Shown here one piece after another: positions 24,139-33,248 of a DNA stretch of 64,000 nucleotides. This DNA comes from Sphingomonadales bacterium (GTDB lineage Bacteria; Pseudomonadota; Alphaproteobacteria; Sphingomonadales; Sphingomonadaceae): positions 1 to 64,000 of the forward strand of contig JACXVD010000003.1 of the NCBI GenBank assembly GCA_014763545.1, in the 5' to 3' direction. The translations under genes and the position numbers were made by a program. The notes under the pieces were generated by a model. It was not told the DNA's origin. It saw nothing but the letters and a program-made list of their open reading frames with translations, and made no database searches. The first letter of the stretch is position 1. Every line of letters begins with the position of its first letter.

Positions 24139-26143
24139 AGGTTCCGTCCTCGCTCAGATTCTGCGTCCGCATTAGCAAATTCTCCAGTGCCTTGTCAGCC
24201 GGGTAACGGCTGGCAATCTCTTCGATCATTTCTATGGCTGCGGCCCGGTTATCCCTGATGATGGCCACTGCCTTGTCGAGCGTTTGCCGATCCTGAACGG
24301 GGAAATCGGGCGCCGGTTCGTAGATATCGACCGGCTGGGCGCGCCCGCGCAGGACGATCCGGCCCATCGCCCGCCACCAGTCGAGCCCCGAGCGCTCGGC
24401 AAACTCGCGGCTCGCCATGACCGAGCTCTTGAGCGGCTTGTTGGCCGCTTCGAGCCGGGCGGCGGTGTTCATCGAATCGCCCAGCGCAGTGTACTGGATG
24501 CGCCGCTCGCCACCGAAATTGCCGACCACCGCCTCGCCCCAATGCAGGCCCACGCGCGTCTTGCCGACTTTGGGCAAGTTGGGGTCCATCGCGGCGACCT
24601 CCGCGCGGAAATCCTCGCCCGCTTGCCAGATCGCATAGCCGCATTGGGCCGCACGTTCGCCGTCACCCTCGCGCGCGATCGGCGCCCCCCAGAAGGCAAC
24701 CACCGCGTCGCCCACGAATTTGTCGATCACACCGCCATGATCGAGCACCACCTGGCTGAGCATTTCGAGATAGCGATTGAGCAGCTTGGCGACCATTTCC
24801 GGCGTCAGCGCGTGGCTCATCTGGGTGAAGCCTTCGAGGTCGGAGAAGAGGACGAAGATTTCCTTCTTCTCTCCGTGCAGCGCCAGCAGGTGCGGCTTGT
24901 CGACCAGTTCTTCCGCAATCGAGCGCGGGATATATTTGCCCAGCGCCCCTTGCGCGAACTGGCGCTGCACCGCGGTGGAGGCGCGCGCGGCGGAGGTGAC
25001 CGCGGTGAAGGCAAGGATCCACGCCAGCAGCCAGCCGAAGGCGGGCAGATTGTAGGTATCGACCCCGCGCCATTGCAGCAGGAACGGGGCACCGAGGAAC
25101 AGCGCGAACTGCGCGAACAGCAGCGGGTATATTCGCCAGCTGCGCAATTCGAGCAGCCCGGTCAGCGCCGCAGCGAAAGCCACAAGCACAGCGAGCAGCC
25201 AGATCGTCCACGGCGCAATCGCGGGCAGGCGGGCGCCGTCGAGCATCTGCGCGATCAGGTCGGCATGCACTGCCAGCCCCGCCGGCATATCCCCATTCAC
25301 GCTGGTGAGGGTCGTGGCGACCCGGTCGAAATCGATAATGTCGCCGCCGATCAACACGTAGCGGCCCCTGACCGCGTCGGCCATTGCCGGGGCCAGCTCG
25401 GGGTCCACGAAATTGTCGATCTGCAATTCGGTATAGATCGGCGCATCGCGCAGCGCCGGGATGCGATAGCGGATCGCCCCGGTATAGCCAGGAAGCGATT
25501 TGTCTTGCTCGCCCGCACCGATGAGCATTGCGCGGCCCAGGACCGGCGGCAGGCCTGGCTCTATGCTCGGCCAGATACGCGTTGCGCCATAGGTGTTGTC
25601 GAGCCGGATGCTCGCGGCCTGCGCCTTGCTGCCGGCAAGCCGGGCGACGAAGCTCTTCAGGAATTCCTGCTGCTCCCACTCGATATCGTCGGGATTGGTC
25701 GCCATTTCCGCGAGCGCCACATAGGTCGGCGTGTTCATCGCACGCAGGGCGGCGACCAGCTGGTCGTCTTCGTCCTGCGGCTGGTCGAACAGGATGTCGA
25801 TCCCGATCGCCTTGGCGCCCATGGCATCGAGATTGGCTAGCGCCTTGGCCAACAGGCCCCGATCGAGCGGCGAGCGCTTGCGCGCGGCGATCAGCGTCTG
25901 GTCGTCGTAGACAACCAGCAGGATGCGAGGGTCCTGCTCGATCTTCTGCGCGGTCAAGGCACTGCGATAATCGAACAGGCCGCGTTCGGCGTCGCCGGTG
26001 ATCGGCAGGTACCAGCTGAACCGGGCAAGCAGGATCGCGAGCACCACCAGCAGCGCGGTCAGCGCCAGCCGTTGCCGCCCGGCCGAGCGCAGATTGCGCC
26101 AGCCGGTTGCGATCATGCTGTATTTCCGCCCGCTGTCCGGCAT
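24125..26143 (-). CDS. CHASE2-domain class III adenylate/guanylate cyclase
   Basis: The protein is about 672 residues from the ATG at 26143 (a second candidate ATG is at 26116). A signal-anchor helix (ALTALLVVLAILLARFSWYL) leads into a periplasmic CHASE2 domain (ILLVVYDDQTLIAARKRSPL, AIGIDILFDQP). Three transmembrane helices follow, then a cytosolic class III cyclase domain with metal and catalytic residues in LFSDLEGFTQMS, DKFVGDAVVAFWGAP and TALGDSMNTAARLEAANKP. All active-site elements appear intact, so it should make cAMP (or cGMP). It overlaps the FecR-like gene. As the only nucleotide cyclase visible near two cNMP-binding domains and a CpdA-type phosphodiesterase, it is a candidate input for the multiheme island. 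Confidence 0.9.
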   Translation of the reverse strand: MPDSGRKYSMIATGWRNLRSAGRQRLALTALLVVLAILLARFSWYLPITGDAERGLFDYRSALTAQKIEQDPRILLVVYDDQTLIAARKRSPLDRGLLAKALANLDAMGAKAIGIDILFDQPQDEDDQLVAALRAMNTPTYVALAEMATNPDDIEWEQQEFLKSFVARLAGSKAQAASIRLDNTYGATRIWPSIEPGLPPVLGRAMLIGAGEQDKSLPGYTGAIRYRIPALRDAPIYTELQIDNFVDPELAPAMADAVRGRYVLIGGDIIDFDRVATTLTSVNGDMPAGLAVHADLIAQMLDGARLPAIAPWTIWLLAVLVAFAAALTGLLELRSWRIYPLLFAQFALFLGAPFLLQWRGVDTYNLPAFGWLLAWILAFTAVTSAARASTAVQRQFAQGALGKYIPRSIAEELVDKPHLLALHGEKKEIFVLFSDLEGFTQMSHALTPEMVAKLLNRYLEMLSQVVLDHGGVIDKFVGDAVVAFWGAPIAREGDGERAAQCGYAIWQAGEDFRAEVAAMDPNLPKVGKTRVGLHWGEAVVGNFGGERRIQYTALGDSMNTAARLEAANKPLKSSVMASREFAERSGLDWWRAMGRIVLRGRAQPVDIYEPAPDFPVQDRQTLDKAVAIIRDNRAAAIEMIEEIASRYPADKALENLLMRTQNLSEDGTYVLG

Positions 26144-26184
26144 GCGCGAAATGCGCCCTCCCGCCTGGTGAGGCTCCGCCGAAT

Positions 26185-26217
26185 CCCGTCTTATGCGTTT
26201 GCGACCCGTCTTATGCG
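26185..26217. repeat. 13-bp direct repeat upstream of the cyclase gene
   Basis: CCCGTCTTATGCG occurs at 26185-26197 and 26205-26217, a 20-base period (about two helical turns), in the 176-base gap between gcvPB and the cyclase. A tandem regulator site is possible. Nothing else is evident in 26144-26319. Confidence 0.5.
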
Positions 26218-26319
26218 ACGTGGTGGAACCGGACCTGCCCCCGCAGGCCCGGCCGCACAAAAGACGTTCGATGCGACAATTTCAAGGCCGCACAGCCAAC
26301 AGGCCGGATATTTCCGATG

Positions 26320-27888
26320 CTATTCCGAGACCGGCTCCTGCCAGACCAGCACCGGTTTGCGCGCGGCCAGCGTTTCATCGAGCCGCCGCCGGGGCGCGTG
26401 GAAGGGGGCCTGCTTGAGCGCCGGATCGCCTGCCCGCGCGCGTTCCGCCACGCTGCGCAGCGCGCCGATGAACTGGTCGAGCGCGGCCTTGCTCTCGGTC
26501 TCGGTCGGTTCGACCAGCATCGCGCCATGCACCACCAGCGGGAAATACATGGTCATCGGATGATAGCCTTCGTCGATCAGCGCCTTGGCGAGGTCGAGCG
26601 TGGAGAAGCCTTCCGCAAAACCCTTGTCGCTGAACAGGGCCTCATGCATGCACGGCCCGCTGGCGCCGAAGGGTGCGTCGAGCACGTCTTCGCAGCTGCG
26701 CAGCACGTAATTGGCGTTCAGCACCGCATCTTCGGCCACCTGTTTGAGCCCGTCGGCCCCGTGGCTGAGGATATAGGCCAGTGCGCGGGTGAACATGCCC
26801 ATCTGGCCGTGGAACGCGGTCATCCGCCCGAAGCCCTGCGTGTGGCCGAAGGCCGCTGCGTCCTCTTCCTCGACCAGATGCACCACCCCGCCCTGGTCGC
26901 GCGCGGTGAAGGGTAGCGGGCCGAACGGGCTCAGCGCCTCGCTCAGCACCACCGGGCCCGAACCCGGGCCGCCCCCGCCATGCGGGGTGGAGAAGGTCTT
27001 GTGCAGATTGATGTGCATCGCATCGACGCCGAGGTCGCCAGGGCGCACCTTGCCGACGATGGCGTTGAAATTGGCCCCATCGCAATAGACGTAGCCGCCC
27101 GCGGCATGCACCGCGTCGGAAATGTCTTTCAGCTCCGGCTCGAACAGGCCGCAGGTGTTGGGATTGGTGATCATCACCCCGGCAACGTCCGGCCCCAGCC
27201 GCGCCTTGAGCGCCGCGACATCGACCCGCCCGGCAGGCGTCGCGGGGATATTCTCGACCCGGTAACCGGCGAAGGCGGCGGTGGCCGGGTTTGTGCCATG
27301 CGCGCTTTCGGGCACCAGGATCACCTCGCGCGCGTCGCCCTTCGCCTCCAGCGCGGCGCGGATGCACAGGATGCCGCACAATTCGCCATGCGCACCTGCC
27401 TTGGGGCTCATCGCCACGCCGTGCATCCCGGTGAGCGTGAGCAGCCAATGCGCCAGCTCGTTGACCACTTCCAGCGCCCCGCGCACCGTTTCCTGCGGCT
27501 GCAGCGGGTGGACGTCGGCAAAGCCGGGCATCCGCGCGACCTTTTCGTTGAGGCGCGGGTTGTGCTTCATCGTGCAGCTGCCGAGCGGGAACAGGCCGAG
27601 GTCGATGGCGTAGTTCTGGCGGCTGAGGCGCGTGTAGTGGCGCACCGCTTCGGGTTCGGACAGGCCGGGCAGCCCGATCGGGTCGCTGCGCTCCATCCCG
27701 CCCAGGCGGTTGGCAGCGCCGCTGCCCGGTTCGGGCAGGTCGACGCCGGTGTTGGCGCTGCTGCCGATTTCGAAGATCAGCGGCTCTTCCAGCATCAGCG
27801 CGCGGTTGCCGGTATGGGTCGGCGCGACGGTGTCGGGGGCGGCGGTTTCCATCTCGGGCTTCCAGCCGGACTGGTTGGGCGCGTTCAT
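26320..27888 (-). CDS. gcvPB: Glycine dehydrogenase (decarboxylating) subunit 2
   Basis: The 522-residue C-terminal half of P-protein is a PLP enzyme of the glycine cleavage system. The PLP lysine lies in [20 protein letters not shown], and family motifs [15 protein letters not shown] and [13 protein letters not shown] are present. It works as a heterotetramer with GcvPA to decarboxylate glycine and transfer the aminomethyl group to lipoyl-GcvH. The ATG at 27888 overlaps the gcvPA stop by four bases. Last gene of the gcvT-H-PA-PB operon under the glycine riboswitch. Confidence 0.97.
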   Translation of the reverse strand: MNAPNQSGWKPEMETAAPDTVAPTHTGNRALMLEEPLIFEIGSSANTGVDLPEPGSGAANRLGGMERSDPIGLPGLSEPEAVRHYTRLSRQNYAIDLGLFPLGSCTMKHNPRLNEKVARMPGFADVHPLQPQETVRGALEVVNELAHWLLTLTGMHGVAMSPKAGAHGELCGILCIRAALEAKGDAREVILVPESAHGTNPATAAFAGYRVENIPATPAGRVDVAALKARLGPDVAGVMITNPNTCGLFEPELKDISDAVHAAGGYVYCDGANFNAIVGKVRPGDLGVDAMHINLHKTFSTPHGGGGPGSGPVVLSEALSPFGPLPFTARDQGGVVHLVEEEDAAAFGHTQGFGRMTAFHGQMGMFTRALAYILSHGADGLKQVAEDAVLNANYVLRSCEDVLDAPFGASGPCMHEALFSDKGFAEGFSTLDLAKALIDEGYHPMTMYFPLVVHGAMLVEPTETESKAALDQFIGALRSVAERARAGDPALKQAPFHAPRRRLDETLAARKPVLVWQEPVSE

Positions 27889-29246
27889 GCCAGCACCTCC
27901 TTCAGCGCAGCGGCCAGCGCCGCGATATCCTCTTCGGTCGTCGTCTCGGTCACGGCAACCACCAGCCCGCCCGCCAGCTCATCGGCACCGGGATAGAGCC
28001 GCCCGAGCGAGACACCGGCCAGCACATCGCGCCCGGCCAGTTCGCGCACCACTTCGCGCGCGTCGCGCGGCAGGGTGACGGTGAATTCGTTGAAGAAACT
28101 CTCATTGACCAGGGCCACCCCCGGCAGTTGCGCCAGCGTGTCGGCGGCGAGGCAGGCCAGCCGGTGGTTTTCCGCAGCCAGCGCGCGCAGCCCCTTTTCG
28201 CCAAGCAGCGTCATGTGGATGCTGAAGGCCAGCGCACACAGCCCGCTGTTGGTGCAGATGTTGCTGGTCGCCTTCTCGCGGCGGATATGCTGCTCACGGG
28301 TGGAGAGCGTCAGCACGAAGCCACGCTTGCCCTCGGCATCCATCGTCTCTCCGCACAGCCGGCCCGGCATCTGGCGCACATGTTTCGGATCGCGCACCGC
28401 GAACAGGCCGAGGTATGGCCCGCCGAACTGCAGGCCGACGCCGATCGACTGGCCTTCGCCAACCACGATATCCGCGCCCAGTTCGCCGGGGCTCTTGATC
28501 GCACCCAGCGCGACCGGCTCGGTCACTACCGCGACCAGCAGCGCGCCCTTGGCATGCGCCGCCTCGGCCACTTTCGCGAGGTCGGGAATGCGGCCGAGGA
28601 TATCGGGATATTGCACCACCACGCAGGCGGTCGCTTCGTCCACTTCGGCGATCAGCGCATCCTCGTCGCACGCAGGACCCAGCGTGGGCGTGCCGGTCAC
28701 CAGCGTATCGCCGGTGAATTTCGCCATCGTCCGGGCAACTTCGACGTAATGCGGGTGCAGCCCGCTGGCGAGCACCGCACGGCTGCGGCGGGTGACGCGG
28801 CCGGCCATGGCGATCGCTTCCCAGCACGCCGTCGAACCGTCGTACATCGAGGCATTGGCCACCGCACAGCCATAGAGCCGCGCGACCTGCGTCTGGAATT
28901 CGAACAGCATCTGCAGCGTGCCCTGCGCGATTTCCGGCTGGTAGGGCGTGTAGGCGGTGAGATATTCGCCGCGCTGGATAAGATGGTCGACACTGGCCGG
29001 GACATGGTGGCGATAGGCCCCCGCGCCGAGGAAGAACGGCACCTGCCCCGCGACCGTATTTCTGGCCGCGAGCTTGGCCATGTGGCGTTCGACGGCCAGC
29101 TCGCTGGCATGCAGCGACAGGCCCGCGACCGGCCCATCGAGCCGCGCCGCTTCAGGCACATCGGTGAACAGATCCTCGATCGAGGCAGCACCGATCACGC
29201 CGAGCATGGCGGCCCGATCGGCATCGGTCAGGGGCAGGTAACGCAT
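27885..29246 (-). CDS. gcvPA: Glycine dehydrogenase (decarboxylating) subunit 1
   Basis: The 453-residue N-terminal half of P-protein begins [20 protein letters not shown] and contains [20 protein letters not shown] and [20 protein letters not shown], diagnostic of GcvPA. It pairs with GcvPB; splitting of P-protein into two chains is normal in Sphingomonadales and many other bacteria. It lies 45 bases after gcvH and overlaps gcvPB by four bases. Confidence 0.97.
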   Translation of the reverse strand: MRYLPLTDADRAAMLGVIGAASIEDLFTDVPEAARLDGPVAGLSLHASELAVERHMAKLAARNTVAGQVPFFLGAGAYRHHVPASVDHLIQRGEYLTAYTPYQPEIAQGTLQMLFEFQTQVARLYGCAVANASMYDGSTACWEAIAMAGRVTRRSRAVLASGLHPHYVEVARTMAKFTGDTLVTGTPTLGPACDEDALIAEVDEATACVVVQYPDILGRIPDLAKVAEAAHAKGALLVAVVTEPVALGAIKSPGELGADIVVGEGQSIGVGLQFGGPYLGLFAVRDPKHVRQMPGRLCGETMDAEGKRGFVLTLSTREQHIRREKATSNICTNSGLCALAFSIHMTLLGEKGLRALAAENHRLACLAADTLAQLPGVALVNESFFNEFTVTLPRDAREVVRELAGRDVLAGVSLGRLYPGADELAGGLVVAVTETTTEEDIAALAAALKEVLA

Positions 29247-29291
29247 CGTATCTTCCTCATCCTCCCCCGCCTCGACGGGAGGAACAGCAGG

Positions 29292-29666
29292 TCACAAACT
29301 GTCGCAGAACGCCTTGTAGGCAGCTTGGTCCATCAGCCCGTCGAGTTCGCCCTTGTCGGCGACCTTGAGCTTGAAGAACCAGCCTTCGCCTTCGGGGTCG
29401 GAATTGACCAGCGCCGGGTCTTCTTCCAGCGCGCCATTGCCTTCGGTCACCGTGCCGCTGACGGGCGAATAGACATCGCTTGCCGCCTTCACGCTTTCGA
29501 CCACCGCGGCGTCGCCGCCCTTGGTCAGTTCCGCGCCGGTATCGGGCACCTCGACAAAGACGATATCGCCCAGCTGGCCCTGCGCGAAATCGGTGATGCC
29601 GACGGTCGCGACATCGCCGTCGAGTTCGATCCATTCGTGTTCTTCGGTATACAGGCGGGCCATCAT
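29292..29666 (-). CDS. gcvH: Glycine cleavage system H protein
   Basis: The 124-residue lipoyl carrier has its lipoate-accepting lysine in [17 protein letters not shown]. It shuttles the aminomethyl group between P-, T- and L-proteins. Length and motif are canonical, in contrast to the divergent LbpA at the other end of the window, which is the sulfur-oxidation carrier. The start overlaps the gcvT stop by four bases. Confidence 0.97.
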   Translation of the reverse strand: MMARLYTEEHEWIELDGDVATVGITDFAQGQLGDIVFVEVPDTGAELTKGGDAAVVESVKAASDVYSPVSGTVTEGNGALEEDPALVNSDPEGEGWFFKLKVADKGELDGLMDQAAYKAFCDSL

Positions 29667-30814
29667 TGAGCTCCCTTGCGGTAGTAACGGTGGGGGACGA
29701 AGGGCATTTTGACGACGCTTGCCGGCAAGCGCTTGCCCCGAACTTCGATTTCGAGCGCCGTGCCGGGTGCCGCATGGTCGGCAGCGACATAGGCCATGGC
29801 AATCGGGTGGCCGAGCGACGGCGAGAAGCCGCCGCTGGTCAACGCGCCGATCGCGCGATCCCCGGCAAAGACCACGGCCCCCTCGCGCGCAGCCTGACGG
29901 CCTTCGAGCGTCAGGCCGATGCGCTTGTGCGCCGCGCCCCCGGCGATCTCGCGCAGCACGCGTTCGGCGCCGAGGAAACCGCCTTCACTGCGGCGACGCT
30001 TGTTGATGGCGAACAGCAGATCGGCCTCGATCGGGCTATGTTCGGGGGAAAGGTCATGGCCGTAGAGGGGCAACCCTGCCTCAAGCCGCAGCGAATCGCG
30101 CGCGCCGAGTCCGATGGGTTTAACCTCGGGCTGGCCGCAGATCGCATCGGCCACCTTGGCCACCTCGTCGGCGGGCAAGGCGATCTCGAAGCCATCCTCG
30201 CCGGTATAGCCCGAGCGGCTGATCCAGCATTCGACGCCTGCGACCATGAAGCGGCCGCCTTGCATGAAGCTGAGCGCGGACAGCGGATATTCGCCGCTCG
30301 CCAGCCGCTCCAACGCTTCGAAAGCCTTCGGGCCCTGCAGCGCGAGCAGCGCATTGTCTTCGAGATGCGTCAGTGTCACTTCGTCGGGCAAATGCTCGCG
30401 TAGATGGGCAATGTCGTCCCATTTGGTCGCGCCATTGACCACCAGGTAGAAACCCGAACTCCAGCGCGTGACCATCAGATCGTCGAGCACGCCGCCCGTT
30501 TCGTCGAGCAGCATCGAATAGCGCGGGGCAAAGGGCTTGAGCGTGGACAGGTCGATCGGCAGCACGGCTTCCAGCGCTGCCTCGACCCCTTCGCCCGAAA
30601 CGAACAGCTGGCCCATGTGGCTGACGTCGAACAGGCCCGCGCTTTCGCGGGTCCACAGATGTTCGGCCATGATGCCTTCATACTGGACCGGCATCCAGTA
30701 ACCCGCGAAAGGCACCATCCGCCCGCCATGCGCGCGGTGCCAGGCGTCGAGCGGCAACGCATCGGGCGCGTGCTCTTCGATCTCCGGCTCGTCCAGAATA
30801 TCGCCGTCACTCAT
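29663..30814 (-). CDS. gcvT: Aminomethyltransferase (T protein)
   Basis: The 383-residue T-protein transfers the methylene group from GcvH to tetrahydrofolate. Visible family features are [41 protein letters not shown] and the C-terminal [13 protein letters not shown]. An N-terminal acidic extension of about 20 residues ([18 protein letters not shown]) precedes the usual start; the ATG at 30814 is kept. First gene of the operon; the glycine riboswitch ends about 50 bases upstream. Confidence 0.96.
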   Translation of the reverse strand: MSDGDILDEPEIEEHAPDALPLDAWHRAHGGRMVPFAGYWMPVQYEGIMAEHLWTRESAGLFDVSHMGQLFVSGEGVEAALEAVLPIDLSTLKPFAPRYSMLLDETGGVLDDLMVTRWSSGFYLVVNGATKWDDIAHLREHLPDEVTLTHLEDNALLALQGPKAFEALERLASGEYPLSALSFMQGGRFMVAGVECWISRSGYTGEDGFEIALPADEVAKVADAICGQPEVKPIGLGARDSLRLEAGLPLYGHDLSPEHSPIEADLLFAINKRRRSEGGFLGAERVLREIAGGAAHKRIGLTLEGRQAAREGAVVFAGDRAIGALTSGGFSPSLGHPIAMAYVAADHAAPGTALEIEVRGKRLPASVVKMPFVPHRYYRKGAQ

Positions 30815-30867
30815 TTTCGAACCCCGACATGGGGCGGCGATGTCCGCAGGAGTCGAACACCTTCACC

Positions 30868-31085
30868 GCCGCCCCCTCTGTCGGGTAACCTGAGAGCTTG
30901 GCCGGGCGGGTGGCACCCGGCTTACCCCTTCGGTGGTTTGCCGCCTGTTACCAGGCAAGCGGCAAACGCTTTCCAGAGTGTCGCTACCCCGCCACGGTCC
31001 TGGGGCCTGAGAGTTTCCGGGGCGGTTGCTCCTTCGGCGCCCCGCACGGCCATGCAGCCATGCGAGAGCTCTCCCGCGGCGAAGC
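30868..31085 (-). ncRNA. Tandem glycine riboswitch upstream of gcvT
   Basis: On the minus strand two aptamer copies are visible. The first has GGGAGAGCTCTC, then CGCCGAAGGAGCAA and AAACTCTCAGG. The second has GACACTCTGGAAAG, then CACCGAAGGGGTAAGC, AAGCTCTCAGG and CCGACAGAGG. These conserved blocks identify the two glycine-binding domains. The leader precedes gcvT, where glycine would switch expression on. AT-rich DNA beyond it (31170-31230) is the probable promoter region; 31086-31317 has no gene. Confidence 0.93.
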
Positions 31086-31317
31086 CGGTTTCCGAAGACG
31101 CCGACGACGCCGCAATTGTCGCGGAAAGCCGCGCCCCGGTCAATCGCATATCCGAAGCCTGGGCGAATTTTCCACATGCACGGATGTACAATTTTCTTGT
31201 TTATTTTCATATATTTATTGTTGAATAGCACGCGCTTCGCAGTCGCGGCGTATTCGTATATCCGAAGCGCCAGGTGCGCACCGCTGGCTGCCCCCGAATC
31301 GGGAACCACCCGAGCGC

Positions 31318-32292
31318 TCATCGCCAGGCTTCCTGCACCGGCATGTCGGGCGAATAGAAATTGAGATATTGCACCAGCCGGGGCGTCGCCGCGCGATTGG
31401 GACTGGCGCCATGCGGCAATTCGTGGCGCCAGATCACCAGGTCGCCCGCCTTGCCCGGCACGGCATGCGCCTGGGCAGAGAGATCGACTGCGCGCGGGTC
31501 CTCCGCCCCCAATCCATCGAGCCAGCTCGCCAGTCGGCGATGAAAGCCGGGCACACAGCGGAAAGCGCCGCCATCCGCTGAAGTATCGGTCAGGTAGAGC
31601 ACGCCTTGCGTGCCGAACGGAACCGGCTGCACGAGGCTGACATCCCAGTGCAGCGGCGATCCGCGGAACCGGCTTTCCGCGCGCTCTGGCGGGTTGAAGC
31701 CGACCCGGTCGATCGTCGCCCAGAGATTTTCGGTGCCCCATAATTGCGCGAACGCCTTGTGAGTCCGGGCCGAGCGCCGTGCCACCTCAAGCGCGGCGTG
31801 CCGGTAGCGGTCGATCATGATTCCGTCGACATCGGCCAGATACCAGCTGTCCGGATCGTCGGGCGAAGCGCGAAGGTCTTGCCAGATCAGCGCACGGACC
31901 GCCGCCACCTCCTGCGCGGTGATCGCCCCGGGCAAAACGACATAGCCCCGCGCCTCCCAATGCGAGAGTGCCGCCTCGTCGAGCACCGGCGCCATCGCCG
32001 CAATCTGCGCGAGCCGCGGCCAGTCGTCCGGATGGCATTCTTCTTCACCTGCAACCCAGCGAACATAGCGCGCAAGCAACTCCGCGTCCGGCGCCCCGAC
32101 CGTGTCTGCGATCCATTGCCGAAATTCGGCGTACCCAGGCCGCGCACCATTGAGGAATCCGAACACCTCGCGATTGCCGAGGCCGAGTGTGTCGAGCAGC
32201 ACCTGGGCAGCCATCGGAGCCAGCATCGGCCCGCCGGCGCAATGCGATGCCCACAATGCCCGCAGGCCGGGGATATCCTCGCCCGCGTCCAC
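31318..32292 (-). CDS. Phytanoyl-CoA dioxygenase-like Fe(II)/2-oxoglutarate oxygenase
   Basis: The protein is about 324 residues from the GTG at 32292, which lies 3 bases after the TauE/SafE stop. The N-terminal ~100 residues are helical. The PhyH-type jelly roll follows with the iron triad in SPLHWDVSLVQPV (HxD) and HELPHGASPNR (distal His plus the 2-oxoglutarate arginine nearby). PhyH proteins hydroxylate diverse small molecules. Here the substrate is unknown. The tight link to a TauE/SafE exporter suggests a sulfonate or other organic anion, but that is inference. The frame is open further upstream only because it overlaps the exporter gene. Confidence 0.75.
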   Translation of the reverse strand: MDAGEDIPGLRALWASHCAGGPMLAPMAAQVLLDTLGLGNREVFGFLNGARPGYAEFRQWIADTVGAPDAELLARYVRWVAGEEECHPDDWPRLAQIAAMAPVLDEAALSHWEARGYVVLPGAITAQEVAAVRALIWQDLRASPDDPDSWYLADVDGIMIDRYRHAALEVARRSARTHKAFAQLWGTENLWATIDRVGFNPPERAESRFRGSPLHWDVSLVQPVPFGTQGVLYLTDTSADGGAFRCVPGFHRRLASWLDGLGAEDPRAVDLSAQAHAVPGKAGDLVIWRHELPHGASPNRAATPRLVQYLNFYSPDMPVQEAWR

Positions 32293-32294
32293 GG

Positions 32295-33248
32295 TTACCG
32301 ATTGAGCCACAGGAGGTAAGCCGCCGACAGCACGATCCACGCGCCACCCGCCGTCTTGAGCCGCCGCGCACCGAGCCACATGGCAATTGGCCTGGCGAGG
32401 AAGGCACCCAGCATGGCGCCCGGCGCTGCTAGCAGGATCACTTCCCACTGCACCGTGTGGTGCCCGACATGCCAGACCAGCCCGGCGATGCAACTGACCG
32501 CGGAAATCACGCAAGCAGTGCCGACGCAGAGCACGATCGGATAGTGTCGCAGGAAGAGGTAGAATGCGACCAGTTCGCCAATCCCGACCGAGAACATCGC
32601 CGTAATCGCCCCGCCCGGCACCGCCAGCAGCAACAGCACCGCAAGATCGAGGCGGTCGAGCCGTGCACGCTCGGGAATCGAACGGTTGATGGTCCAGGTG
32701 GCCAGGATCAGTGCGAACCCCAACAAGATCGAAAAGCTCTTGTAGCCAAGCAGTACCGCATGCGCATCGAAGGTGAACAATCGCTGCGTCGCCAACATCG
32801 CGGGGAGCGACAGCGCCAGCACGGCGATGCACACGGTCCAGTAATCGCGCACCTGTGCGCGCGCCTCGAGCGGCGCCGGCGGATGCTGGTGGTAAAGCCG
32901 GTCCGTCCAGCGCAGTCCGCCCAAACTCATGCCGAAGGACTGGATACCCATCGACACCGCCGTGACCCGCAACGGATCGAGCGACATCACGCCCAATTCG
33001 CGCAGGGCGTTGAAGACCGGGACGAACACAACGCCCCCGCCGGTGCCGCTGGCATTGGCGATGATCGCCCCGACCACTCCGATCCCGGGAAGGAACCAGA
33101 GCTGTTCGAGCAGCCCGGTGTCGCGGTCCACAAACAGCCACAGGCTGGCATAGGCAATCGCCAGGATCGCCCCGCCGAGAATCGCGAAAGCCGAACTGTG
33201 GCCCAGCGTCGGCTGGAACTCATTCAGTCGAGGTTCGGGCGCAGCCAT
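32295..33248 (-). CDS. TauE/SafE family membrane protein
   Basis: The 317-residue protein has about eight to nine membrane helices. Half-repeat loops are visible as [21 protein letters not shown] (in parts) and [20 protein letters not shown], typical of DUF81 exporters of sulfite or organosulfonates. Its start lies inside the 3' end of metH (25-base overlap), and a dioxygenase gene follows after 2 bases, so three unrelated functions share one transcript. It is a different subgroup from the exporter at 3791-4573. Confidence 0.82.
   Translation of the reverse strand: MAAPEPRLNEFQPTLGHSSAFAILGGAILAIAYASLWLFVDRDTGLLEQLWFLPGIGVVGAIIANASGTGGGVVFVPVFNALRELGVMSLDPLRVTAVSMGIQSFGMSLGGLRWTDRLYHQHPPAPLEARAQVRDYWTVCIAVLALSLPAMLATQRLFTFDAHAVLLGYKSFSILLGFALILATWTINRSIPERARLDRLDLAVLLLLAVPGGAITAMFSVGIGELVAFYLFLRHYPIVLCVGTACVISAVSCIAGLVWHVGHHTVQWEVILLAAPGAMLGAFLARPIAMWLGARRLKTAGGAWIVLSAAYLLWLNR

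Noticed and set aside
30868-31085. Small open frames within the gcv leader
   Set aside because: The region is explained by conserved tandem glycine riboswitch elements on the minus strand.
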